A DNA stretch of 64,000 nt from Whitmania pigra (lineage: Eukaryota > Annelida > Clitellata > Hirudinida > Haemopidae), in the NCBI GenBank assembly GCA_021613335.1, contig JAJTWR010000481.1:2509501-2573500 (forward strand), in the 5' to 3' direction. Positions within the stretch are counted from its first letter, which is position 1; each line of letters opens with the position of its first letter. A program made the translations under genes and the position numbers. Positions 1-11,368 of the stretch are shown here, piece after piece. A model generated the notes under the pieces. It was not told the DNA's origin. It was given only the letters and a program-made list of their open reading frames with translations, and made no database searches.

Positions 1-1
1 T

Positions 2-609
2 AGTGATAGTGATAGCGAAGGCAGTGATGATAGTGATAGTAATGACTGTGATGATAGTGATAGTGATAGCGAAGGCAGTGATGATAGTGATAGTAATGAC
101 TGTGATGATAGTGATAATGATAGCGAAGGCAGTGATGATAGTGATAGTAATGGCTGTGATGATAGTGATAGCGAAGGCAGTGATGATAGTGATCCACTGG
201 CTGGGACAGAGGAGGAGGTGGTTCTTCTCATGTTGCCGTGGGATATGTTCGCCGTGGAAAAAAAATTGCAGAAACAAAAAACCGCGCTGAGTTTAAAAAG
301 TTCTGAAAATTATGAAGACGAGGAAGACGATGATGATGATGATGATGACGACGACGACTATGACGTGGTGATGACTACGATGATGACGACGACAATAGTG
401 ATGCTTACAAAGTCATTGAACCCTAGCTTGATAATGTTGCCGATGGCCGTGATGATGATGATGATGATGGCTAGGTTTTCGATGTTAATAGTTCTGGCAG
501 CAATGATTTAGCAGATCGTATTAATGAAATGCCGACTTTTTATCGTCTGCCTATCAAAAGCTCCCGGCAAATTCTTCGAGAAATATGTTTTTTCCTGAAC
601 AAGTGCTGA
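2..609 (+). CDS. 3' end of an unidentified acidic Asp/Ser-repeat protein (5' truncated)
   Basis: Frame 2 is open from the window edge. It encodes an 18-residue Asp/Ser/Glu/Gly repeat (key motif SEGSDDSDSNDCDDSD), then a short non-repetitive stretch (GTEEEVVLLMLPWDMF), then a run of ten Asp ending near 364. Left unspliced, the frame goes on into Met/Thr residues that are simply the GAT repeat read out of frame. A GT at 365 and an AG at 473-474 define a 110-bp intron that joins phase 0 to a normal-looking tail (FDVNSSGSNDLADRINEMP) ending at TGA 607-609. I propose exons 2-364 and 475-609. The family is not recognised, and the protein start lies outside the window. The repeat alone could be non-coding microsatellite; the coding-like tail is the main reason to call a gene. 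Confidence 0.4.
14..210 (+). repeat. 54-bp tandem repeat inside the acidic ORF
   Basis: The string AGCGAAGGCAGTGATGATAG starts at 14, 68, 122 and 170, giving periods of 54, 54 and 48 bp. All are multiples of three, so copy number can change without shifting frame. Copies differ by a few substitutions (AGT to AAT, GAC to GGC). Confidence 0.9.
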
Positions 610-3411
610 GGCTGCTCGCAACAAGGGATGGTATCAGTAATAATAACATTAATAACATCAATAATAATAACATTAATAACATCATTAATAATAACATTAA
701 TAATAATAATAAGCATTACAAAACATTATCGCCATCATCAGTTATATAAATTAGATGATATTAACAGCAATAATAACGAATGGTAGTTGTTCCATTATCT
801 ACTGTTTAGTAGCTGAAAGTTTACCTTTCATTTGAGTATGCCAAGTCAATGATTTGTAGGAAGATTCATTAATATTTATTAATATTCATTAATATTCATT
901 AATATTCCCCTTATCTAACCCAACCTTCAAGGTCTCCATGGCTTTATTGTTTGCTGTTTTTTTCTTTCTTTTTTTTTTATAAAAAATTATAAAAATATAA
1001 ACAAAGTATTTAGTAGATTTCTTGCATTGATTTCAGTATTTATTTTTATAAACAACAGATTTTTATAATTAACAGATCACATTGACGCATTTATTTTTGT
1101 TTTAGATTGCTCATTAAATTAATTGTGGGCTAATATGTTAATTATTATTTTTGTTTGTTTATTTGGTTGTAGTCCTTTGCATTGTTAATTATTATGTTAA
1201 TTGTCTCAAATAAATGAATGCGTCAACCAATCGCGTTCCTCAACAGAACTGACCTCAGCTTACGACAGACCACCCAGCAAGAAACAAAGCACATTGTTCT
1301 TAGGTCACCGAGGAATTAAACTGAATAAAACTGAATAAATAAAGAGTAAATAATAAAATGTTATTTGATAACATGTGAGCAACTAATGTAAAAATTAATT
1401 TTCACCAAAGTAGTAGTCAAAATAACCATTGCAAACTCAATTGAGCTAAAAATGCATTTCCTTTGTTATTGTTAATTAAATTATATTTTAAGTGAATGAT
1501 CGGTTAGTGATTAATTTTTATCTGCTCAAATCATTTCCCACAACCAATCTAGGTCACATGACCTAATTCGATAGAAGAGAAGCAAAAACAAGAGAAAAAG
1601 TTAAACAAAAAATGGTTCTCCCTGTTTTTTGTTATTATGATGAATTATTATTATGTATCAGGAATCGTGAGTCAAACAGTGTGAACAGATAATGTTTATT
1701 TTTAAAATAAAAAAGTTTTTTTCAAACGTCCCAAGGTGAAATGCTCTCGCAATGTTCGCCAGTCTTTGGTTATTGATAAGTAAATATTGATATCCGAAAT
1801 ATCACCTATAAATATTCTTCCAAGTACGAATAAACGGAAAATAAACACTACAGCTTGTTAATATTATTATTATCATTATTATTATTACTAAGTCAACTAA
1901 GTCATAGAATATCAGATCGTCAATAACAGCACAAATACTGGAGCTGGTTTTTGTAATAAACTCAGATCGCAGTTCGAATGTTACGCGAATTTTTAAACTA
2001 ATTAAAAAAACAACATCAATTTTTTTAATAATTTAAAAACACTAATTGAACGTCCATTGCAAAAGCAGTTGGTTAGCCTGAGTCTTTAAATTGTGATCGT
2101 TTCTTTTTTTTTTTTTTCTGGACACCTCAAAATGATCTAGTACACAATCTCATCTGACGCCCACAACATTTAACAAGACCTGGCCACACCCCTACTCCCC
2201 ACAACATCCTAACTGAATGAAGAATCACTTTCAGCTGAGACCAAAGCCCAGTGCTATTAACAGTTATTCAAAATTAACTGTGCAATCACTCCACGATTGC
2301 ATGATTTTGCAGAATTTTTAAAGCTGAGGAAGTTCCTGAAATAATCCTGACTTCCTGCTAGCCATTGAAGAGGTTGTGAAAACCTTACAACTTGCTAGGT
2401 TAAGTTACAAATGAAGGTTCCAACTTCTCGAGTCGATTAAGAGCTTCGTAGAATGCAAAGGACGCATCGCAATACATCGCGGCCGTCTTAAATTTTCTTC
2501 TGGTCAAAACAAAAGTGTGAGAAATATTTTCAAAGTATTTTGATAAAAACATGGAAAATATAATTTATCAGGAAGGAATTGATAAAACATTACTTTCAGG
2601 CAGGCAGCATTAAAATCTTAACGGGGGAGTTTTAGTTGATTCCTAAAAAAAAAAAAAAAAAAAAAAAGGGGGGGAAAGCATATTTAATTGGCTCACTCGC
2701 TTCTGGGGACTGCACGAAAAAAGTATCGCAACTGGGAAAAAAATAAATTTAAGATTGCAAACGACAATAAACTAAAACCAGACGGGTCGTCGCCCGTCAC
2801 AGTAAATATCTAACCATGATCACTGTTTGCAACTCACTCATAATAGAAAAAAACGTCAAAATCTTAAGACAACAAAACTTCAGTGGAAAAATAGCAACTT
2901 AAGTTCATGCACTTGGAGACAGAATGGAAGCGAGATTACGACGGGCCGAACACGTCCACCGTGAACGACGACGAACAACCGACGACGATTGAAACAAGCA
3001 TCCGTAGTAAAAAAAAAAAAGAAGGGGGGACACGTTCGATGCCTTCCTTTGTCTTAAATACAAAAAACTGCTCTTCGGCAGACAGGGGGAGACCCGAAAA
3101 GTATGAATAGTAAGCCACGTACAGCTAAACTTGTCTGAAAAGCATCAACACCGAGGATAAAAATTACAATCCGTGCATGCCGAGCGACGGGCACAGTCAC
3201 TCCACTCTCATGCACTGGATCGACCACCCACGCAAGCACACACTCACGCAACTCGCAATCCTGGATCTCCACGATAACAAACACGGTTCACGAGTCGTCT
3301 CGACTGACTATGAGAAGAGAGAGAAGCACGCAACAGAACAAGAAGTGTGCAGGGGCTGATTGATTTCTCAGTTTGGGGGGTCAGGGTCAGGCCATCAACC
3401 AAGTCGGTCAA
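610..3411. other. AT-rich intergenic stretch
   Basis: No coding exon is visible. It holds AAT/ATT-type repeats (about 640-720), a 12-bp repeat with core ATTAATATTC (865-907), and an A-run followed by G-run (2644-2677). The right end presumably contains the 3' UTR of SHOC2, which reads leftward from 3412; I found no convincing AATAAA for it. Short ORFs at 2907-3359 overlap on both strands and show no family resemblance. Confidence 0.6.
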
Positions 3412-6400
3412 TCACATGCTGGCTCCGAAAGTGCTTTTCATCTTCAGGAACTAAATTAAATCAAAGTTTATCGTTGTCACCACAACTGTTTCATAATAAT
3501 TGATCATCAATCATCATTAATTGATAACTAACATATAATTGATTGACTTTCAACAGCAACAATAACAATAACATCAACAAACCCAGTAGCAACAACAACT
3601 ACTAACATAGCAATAAAAACATCATCAACCACAATAACAACAACAACAACAACAACGAGAACGATGACTAAAAACAGTGGAAAGCTTTTCTCCAACCTGA
3701 ATGACAAGGGAGGGTCCTTCGACAACGATTTCGTTCGGGATTTGATTCAACGGGCAGTTCTCGATGCTCATGATCTGAAGGTTGGAACAGTAGGAAAGTT
3801 CGTACGGGAGGCTGTTCAGTGTCGGGTTGTCGTTGATGTACAACGACTCCAGGTTTTCCAAGTTGCCTGATTAATATAATAAAGAATAACAATAATAATA
3901 ATAATAATAATAACAATAATAATAATAATAATAATAATAATGGTGGTAGTAAGGCTAGGCACATCTGCTTAATGCCCACACACAGTCGGTGGATACCTTT
4001 AAGACTTTATTGAAGCCATTTCCCAATGTGTGATTAAATGGTCGGCAATTGCTATGCCAAGATACCATAATACAGATAATATAACATGAGATAGAGGGAA
4101 ATTAGAGTGAACTAATTATTACAACCAATTAATTAATTAATTAACGACTGTTAACAAACCAATCTCCCTTGGAAGAGAGGTGAGTTGGTTCTCGCCAGCA
4201 CTGAGGTATGTCAGCTTGTTCAGGAGACTGCAATCAATCAATCATTTAACTGATCAAATTGATGGATGAGGCCAAATAAAGAAACCACTGGTGTTAAAAA
4301 GTCAATTCAAAGTTGTAGAAATGTTTAATGCTTCTACTGTCTTTCAATTAAAAAACAATAATAACTATGTAATATAATAAAGTATTAATTATTAATAAAT
4401 CATCGATTAATTAATTTTGCCTAACCCAATCTGTCTGGGCAAACTGGTCAGCTGGTTAGACTGCACAATCAGCTTCTTCAGCTCACTAAGATAACCTAAG
4501 ATAACAAACCAGTGCATGGTTATGATAATGATGATGATAGTGTCACAAAGTTACAAAATAACACAGACACTGAAGAATAACACTGAATTAAACATCAGAA
4601 CAATCCTTAAATGCAAATTAATCAAACCCCCAAAGACCACATCAAAAATTTAGTTTGTTTGCCTCAATAGAAATTTTATAATCTATTTATAACCTATCTC
4701 TCCTGGGAGGGCTTCCAGTTTGTTTTCTTCGACATCCAACACTCTCAACTTCTTCAAGTTGCTGATGGTTGAAGGCAGTCTCTGCAATGACCAATTAAAT
4801 TATGATAATAATAACAATAATTATTATTAATATTATTATAATAACTATAAAAAATATATAAAACAATAATAATAATAGTAGTACACTTCCTCATCATTAC
4901 AAAGAAAATCTCTAGGCTAGGTAAACTGCGAATAACTATGTTCGAAGGCTGTCAATCAAACTTCAGAACAAATGGTGCACGAGTGTGTTCTTAAATAAAT
5001 ACTTTATGACATTGTAAGTTCCCAACAACAGGAAGTATACCGATTGAACAACTACACCGAATGAACAACAACACTGACCCTCAGCAGGTTGTTGCTGAGT
5101 ATGAGGACTTCCAGGTTCTCCATCTTGTCGATGTCGTCAGGGATCCTGTTGATCTGGTTCGTGCCGAGGTTCAACTCGACCATGTTTATCCAGGTGCCGG
5201 TGTCTGTTGGGAATTTTAATGGCATTACACTAATGTAGTCAAAAAATGTAACAACAACAACAATAATGCTCTTAAATAGCACAGCTATCAAAGGCAACAA
5301 TGACGATAACAGCGATCCAATATACTGTAGTACACTGCAGGATTGTTCCATTTTAACAACAACAAAACAACAAATCATTCACAAGTGCACATAACTTCTA
5401 CCAAAAAACTTTTAAGAATTTGAAAAAATTTTTTTTTCATGAATGAAAAAGCACTCCTGTAGAACGTGCACACATCCGCGTTACTTCTGGCAAATGCCAT
5501 TGAAAGAACTTCGACGCAAATCCAGGAAGAAGAAGCCTCTGCTGCTCTTTGCCTAACTATGAGTTTCAAAATGAAACACTTTGTTCGAATCCTTTCACAT
5601 TTACAAAGAATTGGTTATCGTTATTGTTACGGCCACCATCATCACCACCCCCGGCATCATCATTATAATCATCATCATCATTGATGTAACCTAATGGAAG
5701 AGCAGTCAGTTGGTTGTCCTTCATATTCAACTTGGTAAGATTTTGAGCCTGTGAAAAGATTCCATAGGGAATCTTGTTTATCTGGTTGTGCTCCATGTTG
5801 ATCGTCTGCATGAAATTCGAATCATTTAACTAACAAAAACAATAACAACAAACGAAAGCAATGTCCGCCACAAAATCATGACATTCATCAGCTTACATAA
5901 TGTCGCAATAACTCGCATCTTTTGACATCAAAACAAGCCTTCCCCCGGCCGACAATTATCAATGCTACAACAAGTAAATGGCCATGCTTAAACTAAACAT
6001 CCAGTTTCAGAAGAACTAAATATTCAGATAAGGTGAATGGTAAACAAATTAAGAAAATCAGTCAAAAATTGCCAACAACGGAAAATACGCAAAAATGTCA
6101 GATGCTTGATGTCAAAACAATCGATTAGTGCTAATCTGTCAAATGCAACAAACACAAACGACAAAACTACGACTCACAACAAACACAAACGACACAAAGT
6201 ACCACTCACAACAAACACAAACGACACAAAGTACTACTCACAACAACACTGCAGAACTGAGCAGGTCCTCCAGACGGGTAGGAGGCAAAAGCGTTCCTCG
6301 AGAGAACGATGTTGTTCAGCCTCGTCAGATTCGAAAGTAGGCCTTCCTGTAAGGACAAATTTTAAGCAACATCAATGATCTGTAATGATCCATTACCAAT

Positions 6401-9042
6401 TGAGACAATAAAATAATATTGTTGGATGGCAATAATAACTTAAAACGATTTACATTCGGTTCGATAAAAGCAAAAGTGAGCTGCAAATCCTACCGGCAGC
6501 TGGGAAATGTTGTTTCCCTCGACGTTGAACTCTTCCAAGAGAGTGCAGCTGCTCATGGAGTGTGGGATGTTAGATAGTCTGTTGTACCTGGACAAATAAA
6601 GGCGTTCGTCGGTCGTCCAATGGCGTCAGAATTCAATAAACGCAACCGCGTCGACGACGTCATCGTCATAGCCACCGGCAGAACCGTACCTGACTCCGAG
6701 TCGGGCGATGTTGCTGAGGTTGCCAATGGATTCGGGAACATCCAGGAGCTCGTTGTGCTGCAAGTCCAAGTTGGTGATGGCCCGACAGTTTCCAATCTCT
6801 GCCAATCAAACGAATGAACGGTTCGCGATGCTCAGTCTTCAGTTAAATCATTTTTAATCATTCAATCTCTAAAATACTACAAACATTTCAAAGTTTTTGG
6901 CACGAGACTTGGGCAATGTTCATTAAAGGCTGACTCGATGACGATAGAAATTTAAAAAACTACCTTATTGAAGATAATAGAAAAAAGTCACAAACATTTC
7001 ATTGATTTGTAGTCAAATAAATTACCATCAATCTGAACACATCCAAATCATAACAAAAGAATGAATGATGAATGACAGAAATTTAAAAAATAAGCGCAGA
7101 GAAAAGAATTTTTTGACTGGGAAACAGTAACAATAATAGTTCGTTTTTAAGGCATTACGACACGTAAGGCAATCGCGTCATCTCCAACCTTCGGGAAGGT
7201 GCTCCAGGTGGTTGTGCGAGACATCGAAAGTGGTAAGGTGGACCAATTCTCCGATGGCGTGAGGCAATTCTTTGATCTTGTTTTCACGCAGACTCAGGCT
7301 TATCAGGTTCTTTAAGAGAGAAGCATTTAAACAATAAGTTGCATTCCAATTAAATGATTAAACATCTTTGCACCAATCATAACCACAGAAATACAAATAA
7401 AATGTAGTATTAGTGAATTTAAATCAACGAATAATGAATGATTTAACGTTAGTATTAGTAAATTTGAATCAATGGATACAAATTAACATTAGCATTATTA
7501 AATTTAAAAAAAAACAAAACATATTCTTTAGAATATTGTCCACCTTCAAATGCCTGATCCTGTCGTCGACAACTCTGATGCGATTAAACCTCAGAAACAA
7601 CTGAGTCAGGGACGTCAACTTGTACACTACCGGAGGTATCTTTAAGTGGAAAACATACTTCATGTAGCAAAACGCCAATTCCGAATGAAATTATTACACG
7701 CATCCAATATTTTGACGGTCAACTTTACCAGTCGAATCATCTTTAAACTTAAAAGTGCTTAAAAGCATTACAGCTTCGATAAAAACGCCCTGCAAAAGGA
7801 CGTCGACTTGAAGGAGGGAAAGACAGAAAAGAACCTCATTCAGCTTGTTATGTCTCAAATCAAGTAGTTTGAGCTTCGTCAGGTTTTCCATGGAGTCAGG
7901 GAGACTGGTAAGGGAGTTCTCGCTGAAAGCCAGAGTCTCCAGGTTGTAAAGGTAGCCCATCTCGTTCGGCAACGAAACCAACTTGTTGCCATAGCAATAG
8001 AGCTCCTTTAGCTGGGAAAGCTGAATAGAAATTAACCGAACGTGTAACAAATAGTTTGTCCGTTACTTTATGATTTGGTCATTAACTTACATCTTTTATG
8101 GAGGAAGGCAATGTTGTTAACTGGAATTGAAGAGTTTAAGTTAAATTTATACAACAAATAATTGCTATTTAAGCATTAGTATTATTATCGAATATATCAT
8201 TGTCATTATTACTATTATTATTATAGAATTTAGAAGAATTTTTCCTTACCTGCTGTCTGCTTAAGTCAAGCCTGATGTTACAAGGATCATCCCTACACTT
8301 TTGCAGGATTTTGGAGACATCCTGTTGGGGAGACGTTCGTTTGTGTTACGAGCATTTTTAAATTACTTAAGTCGTTACACACCATTATGCATAGATTGCA
8401 AAAAAAAAATTATTTTAAAGCTAATTTGAACTCAAAGTGAGATTTCAGTGACAAGACAAGTGCAAATCAAGAAGCAAAATAAGATACTTATCATTCTAAC
8501 TTACAGAAAGCAACATTTTAAAATTGAATTTAACCGCAACCAGTTGCATGCTCGGCAAGCTTAGACGAAACTAAAACGTAGAAACGGAGTACTGACGACT
8601 TCGGTCTTTTTCCGTTTATTCTGCTTCTTAATTTTCGTTCCAGACTCTTGAATGACGACGTGTTTCTGCCCGGGTTCCACGGTCGTTCGACTCTGTTGCG
8701 AAGCAAATTCGAATGTGAAAGACCGTAATAAATTACTTGTTTTCTCGAATCAGAATCAATCAATTTGGAGAAGATTGTTACTTTGACTTCTGTCCGTACG
8801 TTGGACGACGGGGTGGAGGACGTCGAATCGCTCTGACAAGCTATCGCTTCTTCATTTTGAACGTTTTGGAGTTCTCTACTTAATTCCTGTAGGTTTATCA
8901 TGGCGGGTTCAGAATCGACAGTCCCGAGAGACATGTTTTTGCTAGAAACGACGGTGTATTGGGTCCCGTTGTAGTCCGCGAGACGTGCCCCTTTTTCCTT
9001 GTCTTGATCTGGAGGTAGTTTTGTACTACCTCTACGATTCAT
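3412..9042 (-). CDS. SHOC2: Leucine-rich repeat scaffold SHOC2, complete, 16 coding exons
   Basis: SHOC2 bridges MRAS and PP1C to dephosphorylate RAF and raise ERK signalling in the cytoplasm. Exons in reading order, all joining in phase: 9042-8782, 8321-8250, 8120-8091, 8020-7835, 7639-7544, 7309-7189, 6798-6690, 6587-6494, 6346-6242, 5805-5691, 5203-5079, 4781-4694, 4495-4426, 4227-4160, 3866-3697, 3450-3412. The sum is 1749 nt, 582 aa, the same length as human SHOC2. Hallmarks are [74 protein letters not shown] and a short tail beginning FLKM. A tandem LRR array fills residues from about 100 to the end. The start is the first ATG after an in-frame TAA; an apparent longer ORF begins with GTG. 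The N-terminal 87 residues are divergent and polar. Confidence 0.95.
3890..3942. repeat. (AAT)n microsatellite in a SHOC2 intron
   Basis: AAT trinucleotide run with two AAC interruptions, about 25 bp upstream of SHOC2 exon 15. Confidence 0.9.
6150..6246 (-). repeat. 32-bp minisatellite repeating a splice donor of SHOC2
   Basis: The plus-strand string ACTCACAACA recurs at 6172, 6204 and 6236, an exact 32-bp period; flanks share CAAACACAAACGAC and CAAAGTAC. On the gene strand each copy reads GTTGTGAGT, the last exonic bases plus the 5' splice site of SHOC2 exon 9 (exon end 6242). The intron therefore opens with the real donor and two downstream copies at +32 and +64. Confidence 0.85.
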
Positions 9043-9395
9043 AACTTGAGAACGAAATTTTGATGGCTGATGCTTTTTACAAGAGTTCACGGTAGCATTT
9101 GGAGGTTAACTTCCAAAACAGATCAGATCTTTTTCAATTGGAACTTTTGAGCATGACACTTAATAAAAGCATAGATCCTGAAACAAATTAATAATCAATT
9201 TTCTCATCACATACTTTCTATCCATTCGTAATTATGCAAGTCAATATCATGTTATTTCATCACGAAACAGGAAAACACAAGAAACCGTATTAAGTGCGAC
9301 TAATTCAGTGAATCGAATGGAAAGTTTCGAACACCATAAATTTACAAACTTTTAAAAACTCAAAAACTTGTTCCGATGTCATCGATCGAAAGAAA

Positions 9396-9728
9396 ATGTT
9401 TGGCGGATCAGAATCTTGGCAACATAAACAACTTAATAGAGAACAAGTTGATAAACGAATGATCAGAATCTTTTCCCAATCGGAAGAAAAACAAGATTAT
9501 GAAGAAGAGAATGTCGATTATAATAAACACGCATATAAGCGTACAACTGGCCTTACCAGGGCAGTACTACCAGGTACCATTACGATAAGATGCCTTCGAA
9601 TGATGGTTAATGAGCTGACTAAAAATATTCCACCATCACTGTATTCAAAATCGACAAATAAAATTATTTTTAAATTATTAATTAATAATTTTAGAATAAC
9701 GAATATTTTTTATAAATGTGTTTATTAA
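9396..9728 (+). CDS. Hypothetical 110-aa ORF divergent from SHOC2
   Basis: An ATG in good context (AAAATGT) opens a 110-codon ORF rich in Gln, Glu, Lys and Asn, beginning MFGGSESWQHKQL. It lies about 350 bp upstream of the SHOC2 start in the opposite direction, where a gene sharing its promoter could sit. The last 40 codons become very AT-rich (Asn/Ile/Lys), and an AATAAA lies inside the ORF near 9657, so the true coding part may end or splice near 9570 (possible donors GCAGTACTA, CAGGTACCA). No family recognised, and it may be non-coding. Confidence 0.25.
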   Translation: MFGGSESWQHKQLNREQVDKRMIRIFSQSEEKQDYEEENVDYNKHAYKRTTGLTRAVLPGTITIRCLRMMVNELTKNIPPSLYSKSTNKIIFKLLINNFRITNIFYKCVY

Positions 9729-11368
9729 CGATAACAAATTATTTTCATCACAGAGGACCAGGTCGTTAATATTTTTGGTTTCAGCACCATTTTAAACAAA
9801 GAGCATTTTATAAAAAATAATTTTTTAAATTATTAATTTTAACTTTTTACCCAAGATATTTTATGTTAAAAATAGTTTACATTGGTATAGGCCTACCCCA
9901 GAAATTAGATAATATGTGATTATGTATGTAACCTCAATATGTAAATATTAATTTTTACTTTAATCGAAACAGCGAATAAATTACATAATTACAGCAAATA
10001 TGTCTAAATATTAAAAAATAAATAAGTTTTACAATTGCTCTGGTAGTCAAAGCTACGTGCAATAACAATTTAACCAAAATAGTAAATTGGACATTTAAAA
10101 TAAATTTAAAAATTTACTCCACTAAGCTTATTAATGATTAAATAACATTTTTCATAAAACAACCTTCAATATACTCAGAATTAATTTCTAGTGTACTGTT
10201 CGAATTTCTCGAGATTGTTTGAGTTGCTAAAACATATGTAAAAAATATTTTAAAAAATAAACATGCAATATCTTTTCAAAAAGTCTTTCGATTTTGTTTC
10301 AATTGCTGAAGTGAACTAGTTTTTCGCTTAAACACCAGACGATATTTTAGAGCTATGCACCATCACTTCACAGGAAAAGTCAGAATAAGATTTAGTTAAC
10401 CTGAATTTTAATAATTATGTATTGCCTTTCATGAAAAAAAAATTATTAGATGATTAGAACTATTATTTTGTTCTTTCTGTCATCGTTAGGCCTACGAGGG
10501 ACGTCATTGCAGCTTTTTCCAAGGGGGGGAACCCACACAACATGAAACGACTAGCCTTTTCTGCTTCTAGAATAAATGAAAAAATTTTGAGGGAGGGTGG
10601 CTTACCCTCGTAAAATATGTTGAGATTTTTTGCGTCTAGTCTAAAATCAACCCCCAAATTACGTCCCAGCCTACAATACATAATGACGTCGTCATCCCAC
10701 TTTTCTTTACATTGGCAGTGTTTATTTTTGGCATTTGTCCCTTTTAAAGAAACATCTATTAGCATGTTGCACATACCTACAGGAAGTAGAAAGCAAAATC
10801 TTCATTGTGAAATTTTATGTTGTCAAAAGCATTAACTTCAACCAGTTTAATCGTCACGTATGAACAGCTAATTTCGATGAAACACGCTCTTAGAATTGGA
10901 AATTAATACAAAATAAAATGCACATCTTAATTTCACCTAAACAGATGATATATGAAATTGAACTCAGCAAAGTCGTTGTTAACTTTTTCATTTGAGAAAG
11001 CGCGCATAATTATCGCAACACTTAGCTGTGGCAAACCGATCAAAGAAGTGTCCATAGTTGTGATTTCATGCATACGAACTGATTTCTTTAAGCGATTAAT
11101 AGGATATTAATGAAAATGATAAAATCGCTATTGAATTAAAAACTCATCAATAAAAATGCAAGAAATGTTCCTAGCAAAAATATCTACCCTGCAATAAATG
11201 AAAATGGGGCGTAAAAATGGAAATATCTAACAAACAAACAAACAAGCCGTCAGGACTAGCGTCGTCATTGAATGGGAAATGATTAAAATAAAATAAAAAG
11301 GAGGTAAATAGTTTTCTCTCGTCGAAGCTCATACAACTCGCAAAACAACAAATTTCACAAAACTTTCC
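9729..11368. other. Intergenic, probably including the sFRP 3' UTR
   Basis: AT-rich sequence without recognisable exons. The minus strand downstream of the sFRP stop should hold its 3' UTR; TTTATT on the plus strand near 10718 (AATAAA on the gene strand) is a possible but distant polyadenylation signal. Confidence 0.45.

Noticed and set aside
6150..6246. CRISPR-like direct repeats
   Set aside because: Repeats are contiguous with a 32-bp period and no unique spacers, in a eukaryotic intron.
9043..9090. Longer SHOC2 start at 9090
   Set aside because: That position is GTG, not ATG, and an in-frame TAA lies just upstream; the first ATG is at 9042.
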